Position numbers and translations under genes: made by a program
In this document: positions 8,424 through 16,719 of the stretch, piece after piece
Layout of the letters: each line of letters begins with the position of its first letter
Position numbering within the stretch: position 1 is the first letter of the stretch
NCBI GenBank assembly: GCA_017428285.1
Contig: JAFRRE010000007.1
Location: forward strand, 1 to 30,169
Reading direction: 5' to 3'
Length of the DNA: 30,169 bases
From: Bacteroidales bacterium
GTDB taxonomy: Bacteria; Bacteroidota; Bacteroidia; Bacteroidales; F082
Notes under the pieces: model-generated
What the model was told of the DNA's origin: nothing
The model's input: only the letters and a program-made list of their open reading frames with translations
Database searches by the model: none

Positions 8424-9602
8424 ATGAAACGCAAATTTCGCATTATCGTTGGAATGCTGCTATTAGCCATTCCGTTGTGCGTGAACGCACAAGTGAAAGT
8501 CAAAAAACCAGGCCAAGACTCTAATGAAGCCAAAGAACAAAAAACCGAACAGGAAAAAACCGAAAAGCCCAAAGACGGATTGACCATGCCCAAAATCTCC
8601 GGCTTCGTGCAAGGCATGTACCAAGCCAACCTGAGCGACAAAGGTGACCTTCTCGACAATACATTGAGAATGCGCCGTGTGCGTCTTTCGGTCGACGGCA
8701 ACCTTTCGAAGACTGTGAGCTATAAAATCCAAGGCGACTTCACCCGCAGCCCCATGCTGGTTGACGCTTATGTGAAGTACAAACCCTGTAGAGAGTTCGC
8801 CATCCAAGTCGGTCAATTCAAGACCCCGTTCACCTTGGAAAGCCCCATCAACCCCGTCAACCTCGAGATCTTCGACTATGGCGAGGCTGTCCAACAACTT
8901 GTCGGTTATAAAGACGTTTGCGGTGTAGGTGCCCTCGGCCGCGACCTCGGTATCATGGCTACCGGTAGCCTCTTCCCTATTGAGAATGCAAATGGCTACC
9001 AATACAGCATCGTTGACTACGCCGTCGGCGTGTTCAACGGCAACGGTGCCAACCAACTCGACAACAACAACCGCAAGGACCTTGTCGGTCGCCTCGAAGT
9101 GCATCCCGGTCTGAAAGCTTTGACTTTGAGCGGTTCGTATTACTATGGATTGTATAAGGGCTCTTCTGTTTCTAATGCCGAAGTCGACAAGCCATATTTC
9201 GATCATGGTGCCCGTAACCGTTGGTCAGCAGGTGCCCAATACAACGATGGCAAACTTGTCATCCGCGGTGAATATATTAACGGCAAAACAGGCTTCCAAA
9301 AAGACATTATCGACGCAGAGGCCAATCTCATCACCGAAGACCATTTCCTCAACAGCAACGGTTACTATGGCGTGATTGGATACAACTTCCATGCTGGCGA
9401 ACAGAAAATCATGCCCGTCCTTCGTTACGAACACTTCGCCAAGGATGCCAGCATCACAAAAGGCGGCACAAATTGGTACACTGTGGGCATCAACTACTGG
9501 CCTTTGAAGTCCGTCAACTGCAAACTCGACTACTCACTGGTTCAAAAGGAAGCTGGCGACAACTCACATCGCGTGGTTGCCATGGTGAGCTATAAGTTCT
9601 AA
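8424..9602 (+). CDS. Outer-membrane porin, OprO/OprP-like
   Basis: Predicted beta-barrel porin of 392 residues. Residues 1-22 are a Sec signal peptide ending VNAQ. Residues 27-52 are a Lys/Glu-rich linker, followed by KISGFVQGMYQANL and alternating amphipathic strands to the final Phe-ending strand (VVAMVSYKF), the usual barrel terminus. Segments such as RMRRVRLSVDG, YKIQGDF, VDAYVKYKP and QVGQFKTPFTLE match the phosphate-selective porin O/P family. The barrel may pass anions, but the substrate is not shown. The gene is followed after 18 bp by a YeiH-type anion exporter, so the two may serve one transport task. Confidence 0.85.
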   Translation: MKRKFRIIVGMLLLAIPLCVNAQVKVKKPGQDSNEAKEQKTEQEKTEKPKDGLTMPKISGFVQGMYQANLSDKGDLLDNTLRMRRVRLSVDGNLSKTVSYKIQGDFTRSPMLVDAYVKYKPCREFAIQVGQFKTPFTLESPINPVNLEIFDYGEAVQQLVGYKDVCGVGALGRDLGIMATGSLFPIENANGYQYSIVDYAVGVFNGNGANQLDNNNRKDLVGRLEVHPGLKALTLSGSYYYGLYKGSSVSNAEVDKPYFDHGARNRWSAGAQYNDGKLVIRGEYINGKTGFQKDIIDAEANLITEDHFLNSNGYYGVIGYNFHAGEQKIMPVLRYEHFAKDASITKGGTNWYTVGINYWPLKSVNCKLDYSLVQKEAGDNSHRVVAMVSYKF

Positions 9603-9620
9603 TCCTAAACCTAAAGCATT

Positions 9621-10982
9621 ATGTCAAGCAACAAAATCTCCAACCTTTGGAAAAAAGAGGATTGGTTGGCCGTGTGGATTGGCTTCATCGTCATCGCGGT
9701 GGCCTGCATCGCCGTCCTCACCGGTTCGTTCGATTTCTCCGCCGCCAAGTTCGGCACCTGGCACTGGTGGGAAAACGTGGAAGAAAAGAAATCCTTGGCT
9801 GCCCAATTCAACGGCGAGTTTTGGATTAAGTTGCTGCGCACCTTCTTGGTGACGGGCATCCTGTTTGGTATCGGTATCAAATTGCAAGGCGAGAAAATCG
9901 GCAAGTTCATTCCTGCCTTCATCGTGTTGTTTATCATCTGCATCGTGGTGCGCCTGGTGAGCGCCGAGTTCACACTCAACCGTTACCTCGAATGGGCTTT
10001 CTGGGCCTTGCTCATCGGCCTGTTGATTTCCAACACCGTCGGCACGCCCGAATGGCTGAAACCTGCCATCCGTACTGAGTTCTACATCAAAACGGGTTTG
10101 GTCATCATGGGCTTCTCGGTGCTGTTCTCCAACATCGCCAAGTTCGGCCTCTACGGTCTCGGCATCGCATGGATCGTGACGCCTATCGTCATCATCTTCA
10201 TGTGGTGGTTGGGCACCAAGGTGCTGAAAATCGACAACAAGCCTTTGGTCATCACTTTGGCTTCGGCCACCTCGGTGTGCGGTACCAGTGCCGCCATCGC
10301 CACGGGTGCTGCCTCCAAAGCCAAGAAAGAAGACCTCTCTTTGGCCATCAGCATCTCTATCATCTTCACCATCCTGATGATGGTGTTCGAGCCCATGATC
10401 ATCCGTGCCTGCGGTATGAGCCAACTCATGGGTGGCGCCCTCATCGGCGGCACCGTCGACTCAACAGGTGCTGTGGTGTTGGCCGGTAATGCCCTCGGTG
10501 AAGAAGCCGAGCAGGCCGCCGTGCTTGTGAAGTCCATCCAGAACATCCTCATCGGTTTCATCGCCTTCTTCGTGGCCATCTTCTTTGCCACCAAGGTCGA
10601 CAAAGACCCGAACCAAAAGGTCGGTGCCGGCGAAATCTGGAACCGTTTCCCGAAGTTCATCATCGGTTTCTTCGTGGCTTCACTCGTTGCCTCCTTCATC
10701 ATCCAACCCCTCACCAAGGGCATGGATTTCAACGGCGCCTCAGCCGTGAAGGCCATCAACGGCGTGCTTGACCAATACAAGAACTGGGCTTTCGTGCTGG
10801 CCTTCACCAGCATCGGCTTGGACACCAATTTCAAGAGTCTCTTCAAGCGTATGCAAGGCGGCAAGGTGCTCTGGCTCTACATCATCGGCCAGGCCTTCAA
10901 CATCGCCCTTACGCTGTTTGCAGTGTGGTTCCTGCTGTCAGGAAAGATCTTTGACATTCCTTCCCTCGACATGTTCAAGTGA
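9621..10982 (+). CDS. YeiH/UPF0324-type putative sulfate exporter
   Basis: Inner-membrane transporter of 453 residues with about ten or eleven hydrophobic helices. It belongs to the putative sulfate exporter family (UPF0324, YeiH-like). The hallmark is the glycine/serine-rich helix ATSVCGTSAAIATGAASKAK at about residue 215-235, with GGTVDSTGAVVLAGNAL and the late TSIGLDTNFKSL segment. It has an N-terminal extension of about 70 residues with an extra helix and a soluble loop (FGTWHWWENVEEKKS). The exported substrate has not been shown for this protein. It shares a transcript with the porin and is coupled by a one-base TGATG overlap to the small membrane gene. Confidence 0.85.
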   Translation: MSSNKISNLWKKEDWLAVWIGFIVIAVACIAVLTGSFDFSAAKFGTWHWWENVEEKKSLAAQFNGEFWIKLLRTFLVTGILFGIGIKLQGEKIGKFIPAFIVLFIICIVVRLVSAEFTLNRYLEWAFWALLIGLLISNTVGTPEWLKPAIRTEFYIKTGLVIMGFSVLFSNIAKFGLYGLGIAWIVTPIVIIFMWWLGTKVLKIDNKPLVITLASATSVCGTSAAIATGAASKAKKEDLSLAISISIIFTILMMVFEPMIIRACGMSQLMGGALIGGTVDSTGAVVLAGNALGEEAEQAAVLVKSIQNILIGFIAFFVAIFFATKVDKDPNQKVGAGEIWNRFPKFIIGFFVASLVASFIIQPLTKGMDFNGASAVKAINGVLDQYKNWAFVLAFTSIGLDTNFKSLFKRMQGGKVLWLYIIGQAFNIALTLFAVWFLLSGKIFDIPSLDMFK

Positions 10983-11272
10983 TGAACAAAAACCACAAAA
11001 TATTCAAAGTGATTACCATCATCGTGGTGGTAATCACTTTGTTTTTGGCCGGTTGGATCATGGCCAACCAACTCGGCCTCGTCGAAGGCTACGACTTCGG
11101 CGCAGGTGCCTATTACTATGCCGACATCCCCACAGAACAATACAACGAAATCGACAAGGAAGGCGCCTATACAACCTCCATCCCGAAATGGATCTTTTAT
11201 GTCCTCTTCTTCGCCTGGGGCTGGCTGATGTGGCGGCTTTGGGTGTGGATTGAGACGCGGGGAAAGAAATAG
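10982..11272 (+). CDS. Small two-helix membrane protein
   Basis: A 96-residue protein of unknown function. Hydrophobic helices lie at about residues 10-30 (ITIIVVVITLFLAGWIM) and 69-90 (WIFYVLFFAWGWLMWRLWVW), joined by a loop rich in Tyr and acidic residues (YDFGAGAYYYADIPTEQY). The start is the ATG in TGATG that overlaps the transporter stop by one base; a GTG one codon earlier is possible. It probably assists or regulates the adjacent exporter, which is an inference from position only. Its codons 9-20 contain a perfect 14-bp hairpin followed by five T residues. Confidence 0.75.
   Translation: MNKNHKIFKVITIIVVVITLFLAGWIMANQLGLVEGYDFGAGAYYYADIPTEQYNEIDKEGAYTTSIPKWIFYVLFFAWGWLMWRLWVWIETRGKK
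11005..11046 (+). terminator. Terminator-like hairpin inside the small membrane gene
   Basis: Perfect 14-bp arms CAAAGTGATTACCA (11005-11018) and TGGTAATCACTTTG (11028-11041) with a nine-base loop, followed by TTTTT. It lies 23 bp after the exporter stop and inside the coding sequence of the next gene, so it could end or attenuate the transcript. Confidence 0.55.
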
Positions 11273-11290
11273 GCCTTCTCCCCTATCCCT

Positions 11291-14200
11291 TTATTGATTG
11301 GCAATCTCTTCCGCAATCATTTCAGCCTGTTTCAAGACTGTCTCCGTAGCTAATTGTTGCATATCGGGAGGATAACCGTATTTGCGCAATAGCCGTTTCA
11401 CTGCCACTTTCATCTTTGCCCGAACATTCTCCTTGATAGTCCAGTCAATAGATGAATTCTTTCGGATGGTTTCGGTCAACACCACCGCTAATTCACGTAG
11501 TTTATCCTTCCCCATCAACTCTTTCGCGCTTTCGTTGTCGGCGACGGCAGAATAGAAAGCATATTCGTAGGTGGTCAAGCCCATGTCATCAGCCTCTTTG
11601 TCTTTCTCCACAATGGTTTTGCTGAGTTTAATCAACTCATCAATAACTTCGGCCGCGGTGATAATCTTGTTGTGATAACGCGTGATGGAGCCGTCAAGCA
11701 TCTCCATCAGCGTGCGCCCTTCCACCACATTGAACTTGGAGCGTGCCTTGATTTCACCCTCCAACAGCTTTCGCAAGACTTCCAAAGCGATGTTCTTATG
11801 CTCCATGCCTTTCAATTCCATCAGGAACTCTTCCGAAAGAATGGAAATATCGGGCTTCTTAATACCTGCCGCATCGAATAAATCTATGACTTTTTCTGAA
11901 ATCAATGCCTTGTCAATGACTTGGCGGATAGTGGTTTCTATCTCCTCGTCTGTTTTGCCCGTGTTGGTTTGGTCGAATTTGCAAAGACGCGCTTTCACCG
12001 CTTGGAAGAATGCCACCTCGTCTTTAACATCCATGGCGGCATCCTGCGGGATGGCCAAGGCGAAGGCTTTACCCAAAGCGGTCACCTCGTTGACAAAACG
12101 CTTCTTTCCGTCATCCAAGCCTAAAATGAAATCTTCAGCTTTCAGAATCCATGAGAGCTTCCCAGCGGTGTCAGCGGTGAAGTATTGCTTGTAGTCGAAG
12201 CCGTAGAACATTTGCTCCACCACTTCCAACTTCTCTTGCATCAGTGCCACGGCCTGCTCTTGCTGCTGTGTCGGGTCGCCTTTGCCGCCCGAGTCGGAAT
12301 AGAACGACAAGGCCTTTTTCAAATCAGCCGCGATGCCCAAGTAATCGACCACCAGACCGCCAGGCTTGTCTTTGTAGACACGATTCACGCGAGCGATGGC
12401 CTGCATTAGGTTGTGGCCTTGCATGGGTTTGTCGATATAGAGTGTGTGCAGGCAGGGCACATCAAAGCCCGTCAGCCACATGTCACGCACGATGACCAGT
12501 TTCAGTTCATCGTCGGGGTCTTTCATTCTTTCCGCCAAAGCACGGCGTTGCTCCTTGGTGGTGTGATGCTTGGCAATGTTGGCTCCGTCGGAAGCCGAAG
12601 AAGTCATAACAACCTTAACAGCTCCTTTCGACAAATCATCAGAGTGCCACTCAGGACGCAGTTTGATGATTTCATCGTACAACTCGGCAGCAATACGGCG
12701 GCTCATAGCCACCACCATCGCCTTGCCCTCAAACACTTTCTGGCGCTCCTCGAAATGCGTCACGATATCCTTGGCAATGTTTTTTATGCGGTTGGGACTG
12801 CCAATCAGAGCCTCCAACTGCGTCCATTTTGCCTTGGCCTTTTGGACGTCGTTCATATTTTCGGTTTCCAACTCCTTGTCGAGGTCTTCAACCAACTGTC
12901 GGCCTTCGTCGCTCAATTCCACCTTGGCCAATCGGCTTTCGTAGAAGATGCGCACGGTAGCACCGTCTTCCACCGCCTGGGCAATGTCGTAAACATCGAT
13001 GTAATTGCCGAACACAGCGGGTGTGTTCTTGTCGTCCTTTTCGATTGGGGTACCTGTGAAACCGAGATAGGTAGCGTTGGGCAAGGCATCGCGCAGGTAT
13101 TTGGCAAAGCCGTACTTGATTTCCGAGCCAATCACTTCGTCGGCCTCGTTCTTCACCTCCACCGTCTTGGCCTTGAAGCCATATTGGGTGCGGTGCGCCT
13201 CATCAGCCATCATGATGACGTTGCTGCGGTCAGTGAGCGTGTCATAAACATTACCCGATTCAGGCTGGAACTTCTGAATAGTGGTGAAGATAACACCGCC
13301 TGACTGCACCGACAAAAGCTTCTTCAAGTGCTCACGACTTTCGGCTTGGACAGGTGTCTGCCTCAAGAGTTGCTTTGCACCCGTAAAGGTGTCGAAAAGT
13401 TGGTCGTCCAAGTCGTTGCGGTCGGTGATGACGACAATGGTCGGGTTGTTGAGTCGCTGCACGATTTTGCCCGTATAGAACACCATGGTCAATGACTTGC
13501 CACTACCTTGCGTGTGCCACACCACACCAGCACGATGGTCGCCAGGCTGTTGCTCCTTCACCGTCTTGAAGCCATAATTGGCAGGTGATTCCGCGAACAT
13601 ACTATTAGCATTGATGCCCGTGGCTCGTAAAGTCGATTCCACCGCCTTGTTGACGGCAAAGTATTGGTGATAGGCGGCAATCTTCTTCACCGTTTTGATG
13701 GTGGTGAGACCCGTCTTTAAGTCTTCTTGCTTCTGTTTCTCAAACACAGTGAACGACTGCACCAAATCCAGCAGAGTGTCCTTCTGCAACATACCGTTGA
13801 CCAACACTTCCAACTCGCTCACCAGATTCGAAGCCACATTCTCGCCGTCCTCACTCTTCCATGCCGTGAAGCGGCTGAAACCCGCCGAAAGCGAGCCTGC
13901 CCGTGCCTCCAATCCATCAGAAATGACCACCAAGGCATTGTAAGTAAACAGCGACGGAATCTGCTGTTTATAGGTTTCAATCTGCCTGTACGCACTTTGC
14001 AGTGTGGCGTTTTCATCGGCGGCGTTCTTCAGCTCGAACACCACCAAGGGCAGACCGTTCACGAACAGCACCACATCGGGGCGGCGGTTATGGCCGTTTT
14101 CGATGATGGTGAACTGGTTGACCACTGTAAACTCGTTGTTCCACGGGTCGTTGAAGTCGACGAGCCACACCCTTTCGCCACGCTCCACTCCGTCTTTGAA

Positions 14201-14503
14201 CACCGACACAGGAACGCCTTCCGTCAGCAAGCGATGAAACTCCTCGTTATTGGCCAGCACATCGGGCGAACTGATACGAAGCACCGTTTTCAGTGCCTCG
14301 TCCTGCACCGCGTATGGCAGCGACGGATTAAGCCGTTTCACCGCCTTTTCCAGCTTCTCGCGCAGCACCACTTCCTCGAAGTTGGCACGCATCGGCGTTT
14401 CGCCATCGGGCGCGATGTCGGGACCATAGAGGTATTTGTAGCCTTTGGCTTTCAATTGGTCTATGAGCATCTGCTCTATGTCGGATTCGTGGAGTTGGGT
14501 CAT
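11291..14503 (-). CDS. hsdR: Type I restriction endonuclease, HsdR (motor/nuclease) subunit
   Basis: DNA-cleaving and translocating subunit of a type I restriction system. The 1070 residues are complete. The N-terminal PD-(D/E)XK nuclease shows Asp143 in RRPDVVLF, ELK at 157-159 and the QxxxY motif QIETY at 174-178. The helicase core has Walker A GSGKS at 333-337, DEAH at 434-437, GFTGTP, and the arginine-finger motif AIARVNR. The C-terminal helical part binds the methylase core. The start ATG overlaps the rloB stop by ATGA. The first 12 codons and preceding base are repeated exactly at 16677-16715, showing that the rloAB module was placed at the start of this gene. It is the last gene of the defence operon and is convergent with the exporter operon. 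Confidence 0.96.
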   Translation of the reverse strand: MTQLHESDIEQMLIDQLKAKGYKYLYGPDIAPDGETPMRANFEEVVLREKLEKAVKRLNPSLPYAVQDEALKTVLRISSPDVLANNEEFHRLLTEGVPVSVFKDGVERGERVWLVDFNDPWNNEFTVVNQFTIIENGHNRRPDVVLFVNGLPLVVFELKNAADENATLQSAYRQIETYKQQIPSLFTYNALVVISDGLEARAGSLSAGFSRFTAWKSEDGENVASNLVSELEVLVNGMLQKDTLLDLVQSFTVFEKQKQEDLKTGLTTIKTVKKIAAYHQYFAVNKAVESTLRATGINANSMFAESPANYGFKTVKEQQPGDHRAGVVWHTQGSGKSLTMVFYTGKIVQRLNNPTIVVITDRNDLDDQLFDTFTGAKQLLRQTPVQAESREHLKKLLSVQSGGVIFTTIQKFQPESGNVYDTLTDRSNVIMMADEAHRTQYGFKAKTVEVKNEADEVIGSEIKYGFAKYLRDALPNATYLGFTGTPIEKDDKNTPAVFGNYIDVYDIAQAVEDGATVRIFYESRLAKVELSDEGRQLVEDLDKELETENMNDVQKAKAKWTQLEALIGSPNRIKNIAKDIVTHFEERQKVFEGKAMVVAMSRRIAAELYDEIIKLRPEWHSDDLSKGAVKVVMTSSASDGANIAKHHTTKEQRRALAERMKDPDDELKLVIVRDMWLTGFDVPCLHTLYIDKPMQGHNLMQAIARVNRVYKDKPGGLVVDYLGIAADLKKALSFYSDSGGKGDPTQQQEQAVALMQEKLEVVEQMFYGFDYKQYFTADTAGKLSWILKAEDFILGLDDGKKRFVNEVTALGKAFALAIPQDAAMDVKDEVAFFQAVKARLCKFDQTNTGKTDEEIETTIRQVIDKALISEKVIDLFDAAGIKKPDISILSEEFLMELKGMEHKNIALEVLRKLLEGEIKARSKFNVVEGRTLMEMLDGSITRYHNKIITAAEVIDELIKLSKTIVEKDKEADDMGLTTYEYAFYSAVADNESAKELMGKDKLRELAVVLTETIRKNSSIDWTIKENVRAKMKVAVKRLLRKYGYPPDMQQLATETVLKQAEMIAEEIANQ

Positions 14504-14504
14504 A
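14466..14504 (-). repeat. 39-bp direct repeat, copy at hsdR start
   Basis: Identical over 39 bp to 16677-16715. On the minus strand it begins one base before the hsdR ATG and covers codons 1-12 and part of 13. The flanks beyond the 39 bp differ. The two copies bracket rloA and rloB. Confidence 0.95.
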
Positions 14505-15240
14505 ACTTGTTGTTTAAAATATAATTATCATCTTTATCCTTCTGAACCGTCCCCAATTCTTCCAATAGTTCATACATTGTCGTTACTGATTCAGAAAACT
14601 CCGCACCATTTCCTTTCTTCATCTGATGAATCTCATTTGCACGTTGACAGGCATCCACGATTCTATGATTGTGCGTGGATGCATCAATAGCCAGCATCAG
14701 GTCAAAGAAATCTTCCTCCACTTTCTTACTATCTTCATCGTACAATTTGATATCAGCATTGTTACTTCTATTGTATCTTTTGATAAACTTGTTGATTTCA
14801 TCTATTTGTGCTTGAGAATGGCTATCACCCCTCAATGGTATAGCTGTTCCATCATGATTATAGAAATGCAACATGAACCAATACTCAATGCACATATTGG
14901 AAAATGCCACCCGAAATCCATTATCTCTCGCCAGACGCACCCCTTCTGCAAAATCCTCATGGCCGTCACAGTCAAAGACTAACCATTTTTGATTGTACTT
15001 GGTTTTTTCTTTGGTAGGAAGACTGTTGTATTTCCCTACAGCCTCATTCACAAAGTCAACACAAGCGCCAATCCCATGCCCCCTCACTGTCACAGGAATT
15101 TGGGTGCAATTGCTCCGTTTCAACAAATCGAAATAACTTGGTTCGGTATTTCTGCCCTCTACATATAACAGGATCTTCAGAGCTTTCCTCATGTTTTGAT
15201 TTCTACGATGAATAGTAGTATGTGCATGATTCCTAACCAT
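14500..15240 (-). CDS. rloB: RloB-like protein (AbiLii-type, Toprim-like motifs)
   Basis: A 246-residue protein of the RloB family. The N-terminal strand has LLYVEGRNTEPSYF with Glu28, then WLVFDCDGHED with Asp90 and Asp92. The family hallmark follows as SNMCIEYWFMLHF. The Glu and DxD arrangement resembles a Toprim nuclease centre. RloA/RloB pairs were named as restriction-linked ORFs in Campylobacter and resemble the lactococcal AbiLi/AbiLii phage-abortive pair. It starts 2 bp after the rloA stop; an internal ATG at 15192 (MRKALKILL) is an alternative start. Its TGA stop is made by the hsdR start (ATGA), so its very end may come from the host gene. The region is AT-rich compared with hsdR and hsdM, consistent with acquisition. 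Confidence 0.82.
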   Translation of the reverse strand: MVRNHAHTTIHRRNQNMRKALKILLYVEGRNTEPSYFDLLKRSNCTQIPVTVRGHGIGACVDFVNEAVGKYNSLPTKEKTKYNQKWLVFDCDGHEDFAEGVRLARDNGFRVAFSNMCIEYWFMLHFYNHDGTAIPLRGDSHSQAQIDEINKFIKRYNRSNNADIKLYDEDSKKVEEDFFDLMLAIDASTHNHRIVDACQRANEIHQMKKGNGAEFSESVTTMYELLEELGTVQKDKDDNYILNNKL

Positions 15241-15242
15241 AT

Positions 15243-16541
15243 CTAATCTTGTTTGATCAATTCCAGTAAACGTTCAAGACTAATGTAGGGGACACCGCCA
15301 AAGTCGCCTTCGAGATAAAGCTTTTCCATGTTTGAACGCATATCATTGCTAAAGTCAGACAAAGGAGTAAGGATGGATTCTCCATACCTGTTCTTATCAA
15401 CAAGATAAATCTGATGCTTTTGAAACAGCTTCTTTCCATCTTGGGTTTCATAGTTCAACATCGATGCGTTTTGCGTATTAATGACCAGCTGAGCGCTAGA
15501 GTTGCACCGATAGTATAATTCGACTATTAAGCGGGCAATGGATGGATGAATGCCACTGTCAAATTCATCAATAAACAGCACCGTGCCATTTTTCAATGAT
15601 GAAATGATAGCCCAACTGAGTGCAAACAAACGGTTGGTTCCGTATGATTCGTCCTTCTCCATCGAAAACCACACCTCTTTTGTCTTTTCATACAATTCGT
15701 TATATTGCTTGTGCAATGTGTTAATCCCATCAATAACCGTCCCTTTCAAATTGTTTTCGCCAATCATCTCCCTGATTTTTTCCGGTATTTCTGAAACGGG
15801 AAGTTCATGCAGGTTCATATCTTCAATGTTGAAGTCGAACGCTTTCATGAAACTGACGATTTTATCCTTGCGATTCCCGTCGGCTAAAACAGGGATTGGA
15901 TAGGTCAACGAGGAACGAATGTCATTGGCAGAAATGACCTTTGAATCTCTAAACCAGTCAACAATTTTTGTAGCCAAAGGTTCATTGAACGTACTTAAAA
16001 CAGCCAAGAAACTCGCCGTTGAAGAAACCATATCCGCCGAAACGATATTATCGGCCACCTTAGCATTAAAATGCTTGTCTTTATAGGTTATTTTAGTATT
16101 CAATTCCCTTGAAAAGACATTGATTTCACGCTTTGTCTTCACATAAAGCCATTCAGCCACAATTTCCTTATGATTCAATTCAAAGCCATAACGATATTGA
16201 ACATCATCGATGATAAAAACCGCTTCAAAAAAAGAATTCTTCTCCAAAGAATAGGTGTTCAATCGGAATGCGTCATATTTGGTTTGCCAATAGTCAAGGA
16301 CAGGGATTTTGTCTTTTCCCCGAGGAGGGCAAACAACTGATTTCATAAAATCGAAAGCCTCAAAGAGTTTCGTCTTGCCACTTGCATTGGCGCCATATAC
16401 AGTTGCCGTCTTTAGTACTGCATTATTAAAGTTCGTTTTGTGCGAGTAATAATCGTATTTTGCAGTGTTCGGGGCGATAAGATTCAAAACAGATTCGTCC
16501 TTGAAACTTTTGTAGTTGCTGAAAGAAAACTGTAGAAGCAT
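15243..16541 (-). CDS. rloA: RloA-like AAA/ABC-type ATPase (AbiLi-type)
   Basis: Cytoplasmic ATPase of 432 residues, partner of RloB. The start MLLQFSFSNYKSFKDE is the standard N-terminus of this AAA_21-type family; the frame opens 30 codons earlier, but that extension has no similarity pattern. Walker A is GANASGKTK at 50-58. The ABC-type Walker B is LFIDEFDSGIHP at about 322-333, with Asp and Glu in place. The following conserved segment reads INTQNASML, where most relatives have a His before Asn (TTHN); here it is Gln, a possible weakening of the H-loop. ATPase plus Toprim-like pairs such as AbiL and the OLD/PARIS type act in abortive phage defence. It has its own -7 box and sits inside the duplicated hsdR start. 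Confidence 0.85.
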   Translation of the reverse strand: MLLQFSFSNYKSFKDESVLNLIAPNTAKYDYYSHKTNFNNAVLKTATVYGANASGKTKLFEAFDFMKSVVCPPRGKDKIPVLDYWQTKYDAFRLNTYSLEKNSFFEAVFIIDDVQYRYGFELNHKEIVAEWLYVKTKREINVFSRELNTKITYKDKHFNAKVADNIVSADMVSSTASFLAVLSTFNEPLATKIVDWFRDSKVISANDIRSSLTYPIPVLADGNRKDKIVSFMKAFDFNIEDMNLHELPVSEIPEKIREMIGENNLKGTVIDGINTLHKQYNELYEKTKEVWFSMEKDESYGTNRLFALSWAIISSLKNGTVLFIDEFDSGIHPSIARLIVELYYRCNSSAQLVINTQNASMLNYETQDGKKLFQKHQIYLVDKNRYGESILTPLSDFSNDMRSNMEKLYLEGDFGGVPYISLERLLELIKQD

Positions 16542-16568
16542 AATCCTATTTCTTTTTTTATTTGCTCG

Positions 16569-16576
16569 CAAAAATA
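16569..16576 (-). promoter_or_regulatory. Candidate -7 box for rloA-rloB
   Basis: TATTTTTG followed by C on the minus strand, 27 bp before the rloA ATG. It suggests that the module carries its own promoter, which would also drive hsdR. The 135 bp between rloA and the hsdR stub is very AT-rich, with several Ttttgcaaaa-like palindromic runs. Confidence 0.45.
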
Positions 16577-16654
16577 CATAATTACTACAAATTAGCACTA
16601 TTTTATTCCTATTTTTTACAATTTTTTGCAAAAATTACAAATAAGGATTGCTCT

Positions 16655-16714
16655 TTAGCCCGCAAAATGCCCGCTTAGCATCTGCTCTATGTCGGATTCG
16701 TGGAGTTGGGTCAT
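16655..16714 (-). pseudogene. hsdR N-terminal stub
   Basis: A 19-codon frame that begins with the first 13 codons of hsdR (MTQLHESDIEQML), then diverges to SGHFAG and stops. It lies five bases after the stop of the Fic-like gene. This is best read as the original hsdR start, left behind when rloAB was placed here, while a second copy of the start heads the intact hsdR. Confidence 0.85.
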
Positions 16715-16715
16715 A
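16677..16715 (-). repeat. 39-bp direct repeat, upstream copy
   Basis: Exact copy of 14466-14504 in the same orientation, 2211 bp away. It carries an ATG and the first 12 hsdR codons. Confidence 0.95.
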
Positions 16716-16719
16716 GTGG

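Noticed and set aside
9624..10424. Minus-strand frame of 266 codons opposite the YeiH-type exporter
   Set aside because: Its His/Asp/Gly-rich composition is the usual antisense of a membrane-protein gene; it has no recognisable domain.
12413..13303. Plus-strand frame of 296 codons opposite hsdR
   Set aside because: Antisense of the helicase motifs of hsdR; no family features.
16627..16650. TAATTTTTGC near 16630-16650 (minus strand) as a second rloA promoter
   Set aside because: The spacing inside the box does not fit TAnnTTTG, and it lies in a run of A/T palindromes where such matches arise by chance.
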